Shown here piece after piece: positions 11,661 through 22,837 of a stretch of DNA of 64,000 nt. The first letter of the stretch is position 1. Each line of letters starts with the position of its first letter. Source of the stretch: Microvelia longipes. Taxonomy: Eukaryota > Arthropoda > Insecta > Hemiptera > Veliidae. The notes under the pieces were generated by a model. That model was given only the letters and a program-made list of their open reading frames with translations. It did no database searches and had not been told where the DNA came from. The translations under genes and the position numbers were made by a program. The stretch spans positions 21,666,014-21,730,013 of the forward strand of contig JACMZG010001913.1 in the NCBI GenBank assembly GCA_018340805.1, given 5' to 3'.

Positions 11661-13279
11661 AATAAAAATAATGACTTATGGTGCCTTGACAGTGGATGCA
11701 CTTTACACATGTGTTTAAATAAACACAATTTATTAGAAAAATTGATAATGAAGGTAGTACATTAAAGTTAGCATCAGAAAACCAAACTACCAAGATCACA
11801 GGGGTAGGTTCAGTCAAAATAATATTACCAAGGAACAATACAATTAAGCTAACCAATACCTTGTTAGTACCTAATCTGACAACAAACTTAATTTCACTAG
11901 GAAACGCAACCGATCATGGTCATACAGTAATTTTTCAGAAACATTTTGCAGTAGTCAAAAATAAATTTGGAAAAACTGTAATGAAAATAAATAGAAAAAA
12001 CGGATTGTACTACATAGAAAATCAGAATAAAAATTATTCCAATGAAAATCATGAATCAAACAAGCAAAGAGTCTAAAATTACAAGTTAGCATCAGAAAAT
12101 GGGACATCTAAATGAAACAGAATTAAAATTGGCTATGAGAAATAAACTACTACAAGGATTAGAATTCAATTTTAAAGAAAAATTAGATGATTGAGATACA
12201 TGTATTATAGGAAAATTCTCAAGATTACCGTTCAAAATTAGAGATAAACCAAAAAAGTTGGAAATATAGGAAATTGTACACACTGATGTTTGTAGTCCAA
12301 TTCGAATACCATCACCAGGTGGAGCAAAATACTTCATAACATTTATTGATGAAGCTACTCGTTATTGTTACGTTAAATTCTTTAATAATAAAAGTGAAGC
12401 ATTACAAGCATTCAAAGAATACAAAACACAGGTAGACAATGACTTTGATAGATTTTTAAAAGAATCAGGCATTCAAAGAAGATTATCTGTTAGTTATTCA
12501 CCACAGCAGAATGGATTGGCTGAAAGAAAAAACAGAACACTTGAAAATATGGCCAGATGTTTACTAATATAGGCTAATACACCATTAAAACTTTGGGCTG
12601 AAGCTATAAATACTGCTAATTACTTAAGAAATCGTTGCCCAAGCAGATCAATAGAAAATCAAACACCATATTACAAATGGACAGGAAAAATACCGTCAGC
12701 AAGACATTTACACATTTTTGAATCAAAATCGTTTGCTATGGTCAAAGAACCAAAACGCGGAAAATTTGAATCTAGAACACAAGAAGGAATATTTGTTGGA
12801 TATTCGTTAGTTTCAAAAGCTTATAAAATTTTTATACCATCCAAAGATAAGGTTAAAGTAACAAGAGATGTAAAATTTTTAGAAAAACCATATTACGAAG
12901 GACAAAAAAATACGCAAAATTATGAACTTTATTCAAAAGAAGACACAACTGAGAAAACAAATGAAATCTGAAACGAAAATAAAACAAACAATACAGATAA
13001 CGAAAATAAGAAACAAAACAAAGAAGATGATAGTATCTACATTAGAATGACTAGATCGAAATCGGAAAAAGAAAAAAAGTTGAACCAGGAACAAGAGTCT
13101 GAAAGTGAACATATATCTAAACTAGAACATGATACAGACTCCGAACAAGACAAAAGTCAAAATACAGAAGAAAAAACAAAGTCGAAATTCAGAGTAAGTC
13201 ACAAATTGAAATTCAGAAAAAGAACAAAATAGAGATTAAGGAATGATAGCACCCAACAGCGACACTTCGTGAGGGGGAG
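11661..13279 (+). pseudogene. Ty1/copia protease-integrase with RT/RNase H deleted
   Basis: LWCLDSGCTLHMC carries the aspartic protease DSG. After a frameshift near 11745 come VPNLTTNLISLGNATDHGH, MGHLNETELKLAMRNKLL (integrase zinc domain) and HTDVCSPIRIP (first catalytic Asp). At 12439-12447 the text jumps from QVDND to FDRFLKESGIQRRLSVSY, so the segment that normally carries the second catalytic Asp (the DNGGE-type motif) is deleted. PQQNGLAERKNRTLENMARC keeps the catalytic Glu. Stops occur near 12193, 12268 and 12570. After the GKFESRTQEGIFVGY stretch and a charged linker, reading jumps at about 13236 to APNSDTS and a stop, so RT and RNase H are missing. A polypurine tract GAGGGGGAG follows at 13270-13279. 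Confidence 0.9.
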
Positions 13280-13587
13280 TTATATACTCGCAAAAGCAGC
13301 CATAAGAAACTTCTAGGTCCTTCCGCTGTGCGGGCCTACATAGCTCGTCTTGGGTTCGTAAGTAATTTTCCCCCTGTTCGTCTAGAACAGTAAACTTACC
13401 AGGTTAAAACAAGAGAAAGGGCGGGTATTTAGTATAAAAAGAGGCCCCTTTCTCTTGTTTTAACCTGGTAAGTCTACTGTTCTAGACGAACAGGGGGAAA
13501 ATTACTTAAGAACCCAAGACGAGCTATGTAGGCCCGCACAGCGGAAGGACCTAGAAGTTTCTTATGGCTGCTTTTGCGAGTATATAA
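13280..13587 (+). repeat. Near-perfect 308-bp palindrome overlapping the copia 3' LTR
   Basis: The left arm (13280-13421) and right arm (13446-13587) are 142 bp each with only two mismatches seen, around a 24-base centre that contains AGTATAAAAAGAGG, a TATA-like box. The arms open TTATATACTCGCAAAAGCAG and close CTTTTGCGAGTATATAA. It follows the polypurine tract directly, so the left arm is in the position of an LTR U3. A diverged relative of the centre and right arm at 14826-15000 has no palindromic partner, so the U3 side here looks replaced by an inverted copy of R/U5. The mismatch pattern suggests a recent origin. Confidence 0.85.
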
Positions 13588-14020
13588 CAATTGGAACTGG
13601 TTTTACCTCAGTAGAACTATTATCAGTGGCACGATCTAATTATAATGAGTCATTTGTAATGAGTAAATAGAAGGTATCTATTACTACAGTGGGTCATGAT
13701 AATTGGTCAACAGTACATACATCATTTAACGTACATGTTTACCTCTATGTGTCCCCGAAAGAGCCATAGCGAGCCTGAAAATTCGCTAGATAGACAGCAA
13801 AATACTATGTAATGTAACAATAAACACTAAAACTGCTCGGGGAACGGGCCTGTAAGGCGAGACGATGCAACATTTAATAATACAAAATATCAACAAAGTG
13901 GCCTCGATCGGTCTTAGAAAGGACCCGGGCCACTTAGCGTCTACACGTCGAGGATCTGTATTTTAACTTTTTGCTATCATTAATAACAGTTAAAAACGCC
14001 AAACAAAAATTAAATATTCC
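13588..14020 (+). mobile_element. Probable internal/leader remnant after the palindromic LTR
   Basis: ATTGGAACTGGTTTTACCTC just after the right arm is matched by ATTGCGACCGGTTTCAGCTC after the diverged LTR at 14826. The LTR family therefore extends into shared downstream sequence, as expected for a primer-site/leader region. No coding remnant was recognised. The GC-rich blocks at 13838-13950 (GCTCGGGGAACGGGCCTG, GACCCGGGCCACTT) stand out from the AT-rich surroundings. Confidence 0.4.
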
Positions 14021-14029
14021 GAAAAGGAA

Positions 14030-14135
14030 GTTGAGCTAAATATACATTTTTGTACCAGCTTCAACTCTCTTGCATAAGCACAAAGGGAGCTATGATGATA
14101 ACAGCCACACATACACATGCAGACTTACAGCTTGG
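14030..14135 (-). repeat. R1 family fragment
   Basis: Contains TTTTGTACCAGCTTCAACTC, TCTTGCATAAGCACAAAGGG and TATGATGATAACAG in R1 minus order. See 44703-45505. Confidence 0.55.
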
Positions 14136-14292
14136 TAAAAAAATTGGATTTTAACTGCATAGGCATTTTTTAGCGAATTTTCATTAAGAAAATGACGCTT
14201 ATGAGGTTGTTCGGATGACGGAAGTTGAGGGTGGGAGTGAGTGGAATCGGTTCCTATTGGCTTCCTGATAACAAAATATATACCCGAAAAAA

Positions 14293-14297
<5 letters not shown>

Positions 14298-14384
<87 letters not shown>

Positions 14385-14411
14385 ATATATATAATATATA
14401 TATAATATATA

Positions 14412-14446
<35 letters not shown>
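14298..14446. repeat. (AT)n microsatellite
   Basis: About 150 bases with ATAAT/ATTAT interruptions. The predicted IYIYIY open frame over it is an artefact. Confidence 0.95.
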
Positions 14447-14450
<4 letters not shown>

Positions 14451-14825
14451 AAGAGTTTCTACATTTTCGTATGGCGAACGATAACTCTCGAAGGCGTTGT
14501 CAAATTGAAACGAAACTTTGCAAATCGCGAGATGTTGTGGAGGTTACGAGGCCTATTGTTTATAAAAACATAATGACGTCATCAACCAAAGTTATGACGT
14601 CATGAAAAAAACATTTTTTTGAAACTTGAAATGGCTTAAAACAAGGTATTTCGTGTTTAGGTAGACGGCTAGCTAAATCGATTAAGACCAATTTCAGCTC
14701 GAACCATCACAAATGGCGCAAACAGTATACATATATATATAATGTTGTATATATGTATACGTCTAGGTCAAAGACTTGTACGATATCTGTTAGGTTTAGT
14801 AGTGTTAGAGGGTCGGGATATAGTA

Positions 14826-15000
14826 TAAAAGATGGACCTCTACCTATTGCTCCATCCTGGTAAGCCTGCTGTCCCAGAGAGACAGGACAAAATTGGCTTC
14901 CACTAAACCACGCCGAACAAAGCAGGCCCGTAAAGCGGAAGAACCTCGAAGTAGTCTTTATATGGTCGAAGTCATTCTAAAACGATTGCGACCGGTTTCA
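14826..15000 (+). mobile_element. Diverged LTR of the 13.3-kb copia family
   Basis: AGTATAAAAGATGGACCTC, CATCCTGGTAAGCCTGCTGT, GGCCCGTAAAGCGGAAGAAC and the downstream ATTGCGACCGGTTTCAGC align in order with the centre, right arm and following sequence of the 13280-13587 palindrome. It contains a TATA-like box and R/U5-like part; the U3 side is not related to the palindrome arms. Confidence 0.6.
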
Positions 15001-15384
15001 GCTCAATCAGACAATCCTAAGATAGATGGTTCACTCCCGAGTGTAGTAGGAACACTTAATTGACAAGTTTGTGTTTATGATTTAAGTTGGGGGGCCTCAT
15101 CACTAGAGTCTTGAATAGCGCTAGTAGTAAAAATATATTTGCTCTATTCTCTAATAGATTGTGCTGTAGTATTTTTTTAAAAAAACAAACAGTTGCCAAT
15201 CGTTGAGTAAAATAAAATAAAAGTAAACAAAGATCTATGGTATGCTGTAGTATTCGCGATGTATTTTTGTTTAATAAAACTTGGGGGCCTCATCACGCGA
15301 AGCAGCACCATCGTTTTCTTAAAACAATAACAATAATTCATTTTTAGTTTTTTAGACTTAACATTTAAATTTGCTATCTGAGTA

Positions 15385-15668
15385 TAACATCTCGGGTTGG
15401 CGCAAACGGATAAGTAAAGGAAACAAACAAAAATTGAAACTCTGACATTAGAGGTTCAAATCCAAGGGGGACGACAGATTGGGGAAGTAAGAGTGAGAAA
15501 TTAATTTTTTTCACTTTTTACCAATTTATACGAAATTCTTATAGAGCTTTCTTGGGATCACTCATCCATCGACTCCTCATCATTCTAGCGCTGAAAAGCG
15601 GATGGAAAGACTTGATTACCCTCAACAGCTCGTTGTTTAGTTGAATAAAAATAAATAAATAAATAAAA
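15385..15668 (+). mobile_element. tRNA-derived SINE
   Basis: A polymerase III A-box-like TTGGCGCAAACGGATAAG at about 15395 and a B-box-like GAGGTTCAAATCC at about 15458 are spaced as in a tRNA-derived head. An unrelated body follows, and the unit ends in an (AAAT)n-type tail (ATAAATAAATAAATAAAAAT) at 15648-15668. SINEs depend on LINE machinery. The body family was not identified. Confidence 0.55.
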
Positions 15669-15737
15669 ATATGTGACAGTTTCACGCTGTCACCACTAGA
15701 CTGTACTACTTGAGCCTCCTGCATCCCATCTGCATCC

Positions 15738-15803
15738 GCCGGGCCGCGAGGCGGCCCGGCGGGCCGACGCCGTAATAAAAAACGGGCCGAAGGCCCGTTT
15801 TTT
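15738..15803. other. Two adjacent GC-rich perfect hairpins
   Basis: Hairpin 1 has a 10-bp stem GCCGGGCCGC / GCGGCCCGGC with loop GAG (15738-15760). Hairpin 2 has a 12-bp stem AAAAAACGGGCC / GGCCCGTTTTTT with loop GAA (15777-15803). The second looks exactly like a bacterial intrinsic terminator, but there is no bacterial context, so it is recorded only as a structure. Confidence 0.9.
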
Positions 15804-16284
15804 ATTTTTTGTACCTTAATAAAACTGGAGAGAAAAACAAAAATAGTGTTACTATCTAAAAATAAATTTCTTAGTGAGTGAGAGAACCGAAAATTTGCAA
15901 ATAAGGGGCCAAAAAGATGATTCCACGCTAAAGAATTAAATCCTGAAATCCACGTAGTAAGGAGTGGAAACTATTACGTAATGAAGTAATCAAAAATGGA
16001 TTCACACTCTGCATCAATCAAAAACCAATTTCTAGGTTCACTAGAAGCAATGTAATTACGACTGAATGTAATAGACTTCTACTCCGAAAATGTAGTTTGT
16101 TCTGACTTAAACAAATAAGAATTTATTATTGAGAGGTAATGACGTTATACATATTTCATAAACTCTAAGGTTCTGTTCTTGTATATGATTGATATACCAA
16201 GTTTTATTCGGATCCGAGAGAGCCTCTAAAAGTTTTCAAGAAACAAAAGACAAGGTATGTATAAATACATTTATACACATACGT

Positions 16285-16286
16285 AC

Positions 16287-16367
<81 letters not shown>

Positions 16368-16395
16368 AATAAATAAAAATAAATATATATATATA
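16285..16395. repeat. (AT)n microsatellite
   Basis: Long AT tract ending in an (AAAT)n-like segment (aaataaataaaaataaat). Confidence 0.95.
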
Positions 16396-16470
16396 TACGT
16401 AGGAATTTTTCTTGAATTCGCTACGCTCATTGTCACTACATCGGACTCACTCTGCTCGTCCTTAGAATAT
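16396..16470 (-). repeat. R1 family fragment
   Basis: GGAATTTTTCTTGAATTCGC, TACGCTCATTGTCACTACAT, CGGACTCACTCTGCTCGTCC match the R1 3' end in minus orientation. It abuts an AT microsatellite. Confidence 0.6.
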
Positions 16471-16550
16471 AGATACAACCAAATGTACTGTGGATACAAT
16501 CGTACTCAATTTAACAAAATTGGATTATTTTAAAGTAATGCTGATAATGT

Positions 16551-16582
16551 AATGAAACTTGGCATAAATGCCAAGTTTCATT
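16551..16582. repeat. Perfect 15-bp-stem palindrome
   Basis: AATGAAACTTGGCAT, two-base centre AA, then ATGCCAAGTTTCATT. ATGAAACTT is also a block of R1, so this may be a head-to-head R1 junction. Confidence 0.9.
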
Positions 16583-17482
16583 TCATCATGTCGGTCTTGC
16601 CTACGAGTAAATGCTAGCTAAATCGTAAAATGATTATTCCAAGTTTGATGAACTTTCGAAATTTATCCTGAGTTAATATTACGGGTTCATGACGTCATAA
16701 AAAATATTTTCATAAACATGATTTTTGCTCAGGAGTAATAAATGAAATGGTGATTTTTACAAGAATCTTGACTTCTATCTTCTAAAGTATAAATTGTGTT
16801 AACCATGTTTAATGCTAAGTTCAGTTTACCACCTTTAGCTTGGTTGTTTTTGTTTCAATATGTTTAAAAAATAAGGAGTTATACTACTTCAAGCCCTTTC
16901 CAAATATTCCAAAAATTAGCTAAATTTTGGCATTTTCAAAAATTCAACCATAATCTGTTTTCATAACGGCGAAAATAGATCGTGACAGACCTTGGAGGTT
17001 TAAGTTGGTTTTGGTACAAAGAACAAGAATATGAAGGTCTCACGAGGTAATTGTTGGCATTTTCTAAGTTTTTGAGTCGCTACTACGGTCCCACAGACCA
17101 CAAGATTTTACGATGTACTAACTATCCCCTACAATATCTTACAGACCTATTTTATGCCTCTTATGAGGTAGAAAATAAGTGCTGGGCTTTCAAACTAAAT
17201 TATTATTTAATTTTTGTCGTTTTAGCTTTAGTGACAACTTGTGTTCATAATATAAATGTGAATGTATAACTGTTATATTTTATAATGTGTTACATTGTTT
17301 ATCTTGTATGACTGAACAACGAATTACTATAAATAAAACAAATAAAATCTCCAGGAGAAACATTTGTTTTATATAATGTCAGTGAAGACATTAGAACCAG
17401 TGTCGGAATATTACACACAGGTCTAAAAGTATCTCCGCATAATCCTTTGTGCAGATGGGCCTGTTCCTCAAAAGCCTATGTC

Positions 17483-17519
17483 CCACAGGTGACTGACCTG
17501 TGTGACATAGTCAGTGTGA
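17483..17519. repeat. Imperfect hairpin
   Basis: CTATGTCCCACAGGT, loop GACTG, ACCTGTGTGACATAG. The surrounding 17370-17560 repeats GTGTGACATA and ATGTCCCA. Confidence 0.7.
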
Positions 17520-17599
17520 CATAAATATGTCCCATCAGCATTTATTAGCCATTAGCCCACAATATTAGGAAAGCCCCCTCAAATAAGCCTTTTTGTATG

Positions 17600-18050
17600 A
17601 AATTACCCAATAAAATCAGAAGGTTTAAAAAAATCGCTTTCGGGGAAATACGTAGCAAACATTTAAGACGACATTAATTAGTTCAACCTAAGATCTACAA
17701 GAATGTGATAAATTCGATCACGATTTGGGTTTCCATATTATGTGGTTCCCTTTATACGTTATATTGTTTATGGACTTATTATTTAAAATTTAAGTAAACT
17801 GGCATGGCAGGGGAAAAAAAGATAACATGTTTTTTCAATGCTAATCTAGATTCAAAGTGAAGACATACAGAACATAAAGCCTAAGACATATATATAAACA
17901 CTTTATTTACAAAAATAAATATGTGAAGCTGGCCTTATACAAAGGGTTGCTACATACACAGCGTACTTATGAATCTAAAGACAAATATTAAACTTAATAA
18001 AAGAAATATTTTGATAAAGGTAGATTTAAGTCATAGTATATAAATAACGT
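17600..18050. other. AT-rich region, no gene seen
   Basis: No recognisable coding exon or repeat structure. Confidence 0.4.
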
Positions 18051-18055
18051 TAAGA

Positions 18056-18103
18056 AAAATAGGTTAGTCAAACCTATTTTCTAGGAACATAAAGTTCCTA
18101 GAA
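18056..18103. repeat. Two adjacent perfect 10-bp hairpins
   Basis: AAAATAGGTT-agtca-AACCTATTTT (18056-18080) is followed at once by TTCTAGGAAC-ataaa-GTTCCTAGAA (18079-18103). The two share two T bases, and both have 10-bp perfect stems and 5-base loops. Confidence 0.9.
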
Positions 18104-18890
18104 CATTAAGTTTAAGACAAAAGAACTAGGCTAAAAGTCCATCATCACGAGGTTAAATTGTTTCTAACAAATGTATTAAAAATGTTCTGTTAATACTGCT
18201 GTGTCATTTTCTAAATCATGTGACCTTTAAGTAACTTAAATATACAATGAAACTAATTTTAGTCTCAATTAAGAAGCCAAAACTCCAGCTCGAAGCACTT
18301 AAATTTATGAATAATTCTATGAATCAATATGAAGACAGGTTTAAAAGCAAAGACTCTATGCTGCAATAATTTAACGTAAAGAAGAGACTTATTGTGTATT
18401 TGATTAAGGGTTGTCTGTGTTTGATGTCAACATCACTAATTTCACTTGACTTATCGTTAAATCAATCTACATACACCCACGTAAATATCAAATAATTTTA
18501 TTGTCATACAAACATAAACCTACGGGACAGACCCTGGCATATCATTATTAAACCTTTAAAGATAAATATTAATCAGATTTTATTTTCATATATTTTAATT
18601 TTATATTTTTATGCATTTATTTTTTCAACAAAATATTAAAACCCTAATATCTGAAGTCGTTATCATAATATCTCAGATACTGAGTAAAGATTACAATACA
18701 AAACAATATATACCAAGATAATGCTGAAAAAAAACTAATAAATATGTCCACCATAAATTTAAAATTTTTTTATGACAGTATGCTACAAAATTTATATTTA
18801 ATAAATAACGGAATTATATATATTTTAAAAAAAATGAAGGTTTTTACAGTCAATTAAAATCGACCACTAGTAGATTTCCTGCCTCAAATT
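18104..18890. other. AT-rich region, no gene seen
   Basis: No recognisable coding or repeat feature. Confidence 0.4.
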
Positions 18891-18892
18891 AA

Positions 18893-19402
18893 ATTATTTT
18901 TTTTTGAGGTAGTACGTAATTGAGCACTTTATTGGACCGTTTTTAGGATGAGAAGCCAATCATTATTGTTATAGAAGGTTATTTAGTACTTTTCACCTTC
19001 GAGGACAATAATAAATGTAAAAAAAAAACTCCTAGGACGTAAAAGTAATTCATATGTTGCCGCCATTACTGAAATGTAGCGTGTTCAAAAAACAATCTGT
19101 GTTAAACCTTCATGAGCTTTATTTAAAAACGTTCATTTTGTTTCTGTTTTTGTTCGTAGACTAATTTTTTTTCGTTTTTAAAAGGTGTTCTAATTGACAA
19201 TTTTTGTGTGTTTATTTGTAAAGCTTTTACATTTTTGAGTAAAAGTGTGAAGCTATGGATGAATTTAATGACGGCGATAATATGGAGTTAATAATAATTG
19301 GACGTTTTTTTTTCAATTAAGTATATAGCGCAGTTTAATGAGTGCTTTTTTTATTTTTTTTAATGAGTGCTTTATTTAATGAGTGCTACCTCAAAAAAAA
19401 TA
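18893..19402. mobile_element. Short-TIR element (MITE-like), ~510 bp
   Basis: The left end TTTTTTTTGAGGTAGTACG and right end GAGTGCTACCTCAAAAAAAA are inverted copies, and GAGCACT/AGTGCT(C) repeats occur just inside both ends. No coding sequence was found inside. A target duplication could not be fixed because the ends are homopolymeric. Confidence 0.5.
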
Positions 19403-19405
19403 GTG

Positions 19406-19520
19406 TATGCCATCCGGCTGAGAATGTCTTTATGTCTTGGCAATTTTTCCCGACTCGCTTCGCTCGTCGGTAAATCTAATTGCCGTGACATAAAGACACA
19501 CTTTTCAGCCTTATGGCATA
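19406..19520. repeat. Fold-back hairpin with CTTCG centre
   Basis: TATGCCATCCGGCTGAGAAT ... GACTCGCTTCGCTCGTC ... ATTGCCGTGACATAAAGACA ... TTATGGCATA. The arms of about 45 bases pair imperfectly, and the apex carries the same GCTTCGC hairpin found in R1. It directly abuts the element ending at 19402. Confidence 0.75.
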
Positions 19521-20154
19521 AATAACTATTATTGCATTATTATCACTATTTTTTTCATTCAAGAAGACGAATTATAAGTTCAATTTTTTTTATTTTTAAA
19601 CTAAGGAAACGGAGCCGCTCTAGCTTGCTTCTTAAGGCTCTTATCGCAACCTTAAAAAATTGTAATTAAATTTGTAAAAATTGATGAAAATAAAGATAAT
19701 AATAATTATTATTATTATTAAAGGTATTGCCAACCTTTAAATTTAGTTTTTTGAAATCTCTCTTAAACACAAACAAAGGAAATTCGCTAAAAGAAGAGAA
19801 AAGTAAAATAAAAATTCAAATGTATGTTCTTAAAATATATAAATTAGTTACCGAGTACCTCGGAACTTTTTCTTCGCCACATCGGTTCGCTTCGCACATC
19901 CTCACAACAACTAGGTTAGTTTTTTTTTGCTTTTACAATTTTATTTAAAAAAACGTATACACGTCATTCCATGGAGATATTATTACCAGAGGGGCCCTAT
20001 AGATTAAATTTTGAAACATCAAAAAAGTTACATGACCACCTTGGGTTATAAATATAATCAAATAATCAGTGCAAAATAACAATAATTTGTATTGTAGAAT
20101 GTTAAAAATCCAAATCAAAACACAAACAATGTGCATGAAACCGAAATAATAGTA

Positions 20155-20403
20155 TATTATGCTACTAGGCAGCAAAATGGAATTTTGCAGACGAGTTTTA
20201 TAAATTTGCCCCCGAGCCGAAAGCGAGGGTGGCTATGGAAATTACCTGCAGAGGCGTAAGCCGAGGCAGGTAGTTAACCCATTTGACAGACGAGGCGAAG
20301 CCGAGACTGGCAAATGGCGAATTACCTGCAGAGGCGTAAGCCGAGGCAGGTAATTAATTGCACGAGTCTGCAATGTTTCCTTTGCTGCATAGTAGCATAT
20401 ACT
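20155..20403 (-). mobile_element. ~250-bp TIR element (MITE) with GC hairpins, copy 1
   Basis: The ends are inverted copies about 45 bp long: ATAGTATATTATGCTACTAG / GCAGCAAAATGG at one side and CCTTTGCTGCATAGTAGCAT / ATACTAT at the other. The body is a series of GC-rich hairpins: CTGCAGAGGCGTAAGCCGAG (twice) and GACGAGGCGAAGCCGAG (once). It sits exactly at the end of a Crypton derivative, as in copy 2 at 34682-34945. Confidence 0.75.
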
Positions 20404-21197
20404 ATTTTATCTACTAACGGCAGAAAAAATACACAAGAGATTATTTTAAATACTTGCTGCGAGATTAAACAGGCAGTAAAGACTGCTTTGAAGTAGATGC
20501 AACGCTGACAATATCAGGTGGAGTGTAGTCCAATAACTCGTCAATGTCAACAATGTTTGTATCTTTATTCATTGTTGTTCTCACTCATTATGTTTTAGTA
20601 ACTTAACTTTAGTTTACAGATTTAGTTATTGATAACGTTCTATTTTTGTAACTTTATATACTTAAACTAAATATAACAACATGAAATACAAAATTTGACG
20701 ACTTAAACATTAAAAATCTGTCGATTCATAAACAGCTGGTAAATAATTTAATTTAATGCCAAAATTATCAGTGTTGCCAATTTGTTTCCAAAACATTATA
20801 TATTATTAGATAAACAAATGTTAAATGTTAAACATTTAATAATAATATCGTAATTTTAAGTAAGAATAAAGAAAGTTCATACTAAAAACAAGCTAGAATA
20901 AATCATAGTTTACAAAATAAAACAATACCGAAATTCACGCAATAATTTGTAAAATAATAACCTCCGCTCATTCATTTTCCCGCCTAGGGAGTTTTGACTT
21001 GTTTCCCATGTTATTTAAATGAGCCATAACTCCCTAGTACTTTTTTCATTACCAAAACATTTTGCGTACTGTTTTGAAACATTTTGCGTACTGTTTTAAA
21101 ATATTTTCCGTATTGTTTGACAGTGTAGGTAAAATGACATTTTGCAGCTTAAAAACAGTCCAGTAATGGCTAATTTTGCTGCCGTGAGTAGATAAAT
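20404..21197 (-). mobile_element. Crypton-like (tyrosine recombinase) non-autonomous element, copy 1
   Basis: The inverted ends are TATCTACTAACGGCAGAAAA on one side and TTTTGCTGCCGTGAGTAGAT on the other. On the minus strand an ATG at 20588 begins MSENN, but a 2-base deletion relative to copy 2 (34499) frameshifts it almost at once. The rest of the N-terminal peptide, DIDELLDNTPPDIVS, remains readable in another frame. Inside are three repeats of the CATTTTGCGTACTGTTTTGA block. The element is about 95% identical by eye to copy 2 and lies in inverted orientation to it. Confidence 0.75.
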
Positions 21198-21339
21198 TTA
21201 TTAATTAAAACATTAGCTCTCTTATGATAGAGGTTTCAATGAAGTTACATAGAGCCCCTGAGAGCCCCAAATAGATGTTTCAGGCCTCTTAATGTATTTA
21301 GATAGGCTATGCCCCCCCTAGCATATATCCCTATGCGTC

Positions 21340-21660
21340 ATTCGATATAAATCTAATTATTGCTGACAACGGGATGAAACTTATACATATGTTGGTCTTA
21401 TATATGACTCATGCTTGATACATAATGATCTCAAACCGATCATCATTTTCCGTGTTTTATGAATTTTCAGAATTTTTGCCGAGTCATTTCAAGTTAATGA
21501 CACCATGAACAAATTATTTTACAAATAGTACAACTAGACCAGAAAAAATAATTTTTCCGGGTTTCAACTCTCTAGCATAAATACACTGTTAGATGCGTTG
21601 GTAACAGACACAGACGCACACACTTTTCCTACTTTTCCGTATAAATAAGGAAAAGGAAAA
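21340..21660 (-). repeat. R1 family fragment
   Basis: The blocks GGGATGAAACTTATACATAT, CCGTGTTTTATGAATTTTCA, TTTCAACTCTCTAGCATAAA and AAATAAGGAAAAGGAAAAAT are in R1 minus order. The 3' hairpin section is absent. Confidence 0.75.
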
Positions 21661-22753
21661 ATACAAGTTACCATGATATTGCTAATATTTAAAGTGAGTT
21701 TTACAGAGGGATTTTAATCACGTTGTTTTATGGGAGTTGTTTATGTGTGACACGTATTAGTCTCACATAATACAGTTGTTTCATGGTAGAGATATGAAAC
21801 GGGACGGAAAAATCAACAATTTAAAAAATACAATTTTGAACCTGTTTAAGCAATGAGTCTGTCCATTGTTTAATCAATATTTGAATATTCCCCTTATATA
21901 CAATTTAATGAACTTGCATAATATATTATGAGGGATACCGCATGCAAGATATAAATTATAAGAAGTAAATTAATTGTAACTTTTTCTATATTTTAGATTC
22001 GCTGTGCTCAACTATTCCAGACTTCGGTCATTCTCCTTATGTTTATTATCCGGTATGTTTTCCTGGTTTACTCAACCTTGTTATATAATTTTGTTTTCTA
22101 GCTATAACACAGGTTCATTCTGCATGATATATTTAAGGTTTAATATTTTGATTATACTCCTCATCAATACATTCCTGTGTTGATGGTTTTGTCTAACTTT
22201 TTTTCTAATTTCCCCCTTTTCCTAATTTTCTTTGTCTCTTAATTAGTTCAAATTTTTTAGTAATTGTATTTTACTTACTTCTTCCTCGGAACGAATATTC
22301 AAATTATTATAAGTACTTGTAAGTAGACAACTTGCACTTTTTGTATGATGCTGTTAGCCTTTAGTTTTTATATTATCTATACTTATATTTTTTCTATTGT
22401 ATATACTCTTTTATAACAATACATATTTATATTTTTTAGGTACGATTATTACCAGATTGGTCAAAACATCACGCTAAAATTGTTGTTTTATTTAACCCTA
22501 ATGGGATACAATATCCTAATCGACACTAGTTATTAAATAAAAAGATTCACTTGTGCAAAATCTGAACTTGAGTTGTACACAATACTTATCTTATCTACAT
22601 ACGGCGGTAAGTAAGGAAAAAATAAAGTATAAGTAAGGAGACACTAAATAAATTATAAAAAGTATATAACATTCCTTAAAACACGAAAAGTAAATTAGAG
22701 CCAATAGAAACCACAAAGTTAAAATCGTTATCATCAATCTATGTATACAGAAA

Positions 22754-22756
<3 letters not shown>
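21661..22756. other. AT-rich region, no gene seen
   Basis: No recognisable element apart from short GCTGTGCTCAACTATTCCAG / CTTCGGTCATTC R1-like traces at 22000-22040. Confidence 0.4.

Positions 22757-22837
<81 letters not shown>

Noticed and set aside
14225..14605. Long open frames rich in IYIYIY over AT microsatellites (also near 16300, 22600, 24400, 27700, 58600, 59700)
   Set aside because: They are translations of (AT)n tracts and have no biological support as genes.
15777..15803. Bacterial intrinsic terminator
   Set aside because: The structure fits, but no bacterial gene or promoter is near and the sequence around it is animal repeat DNA.
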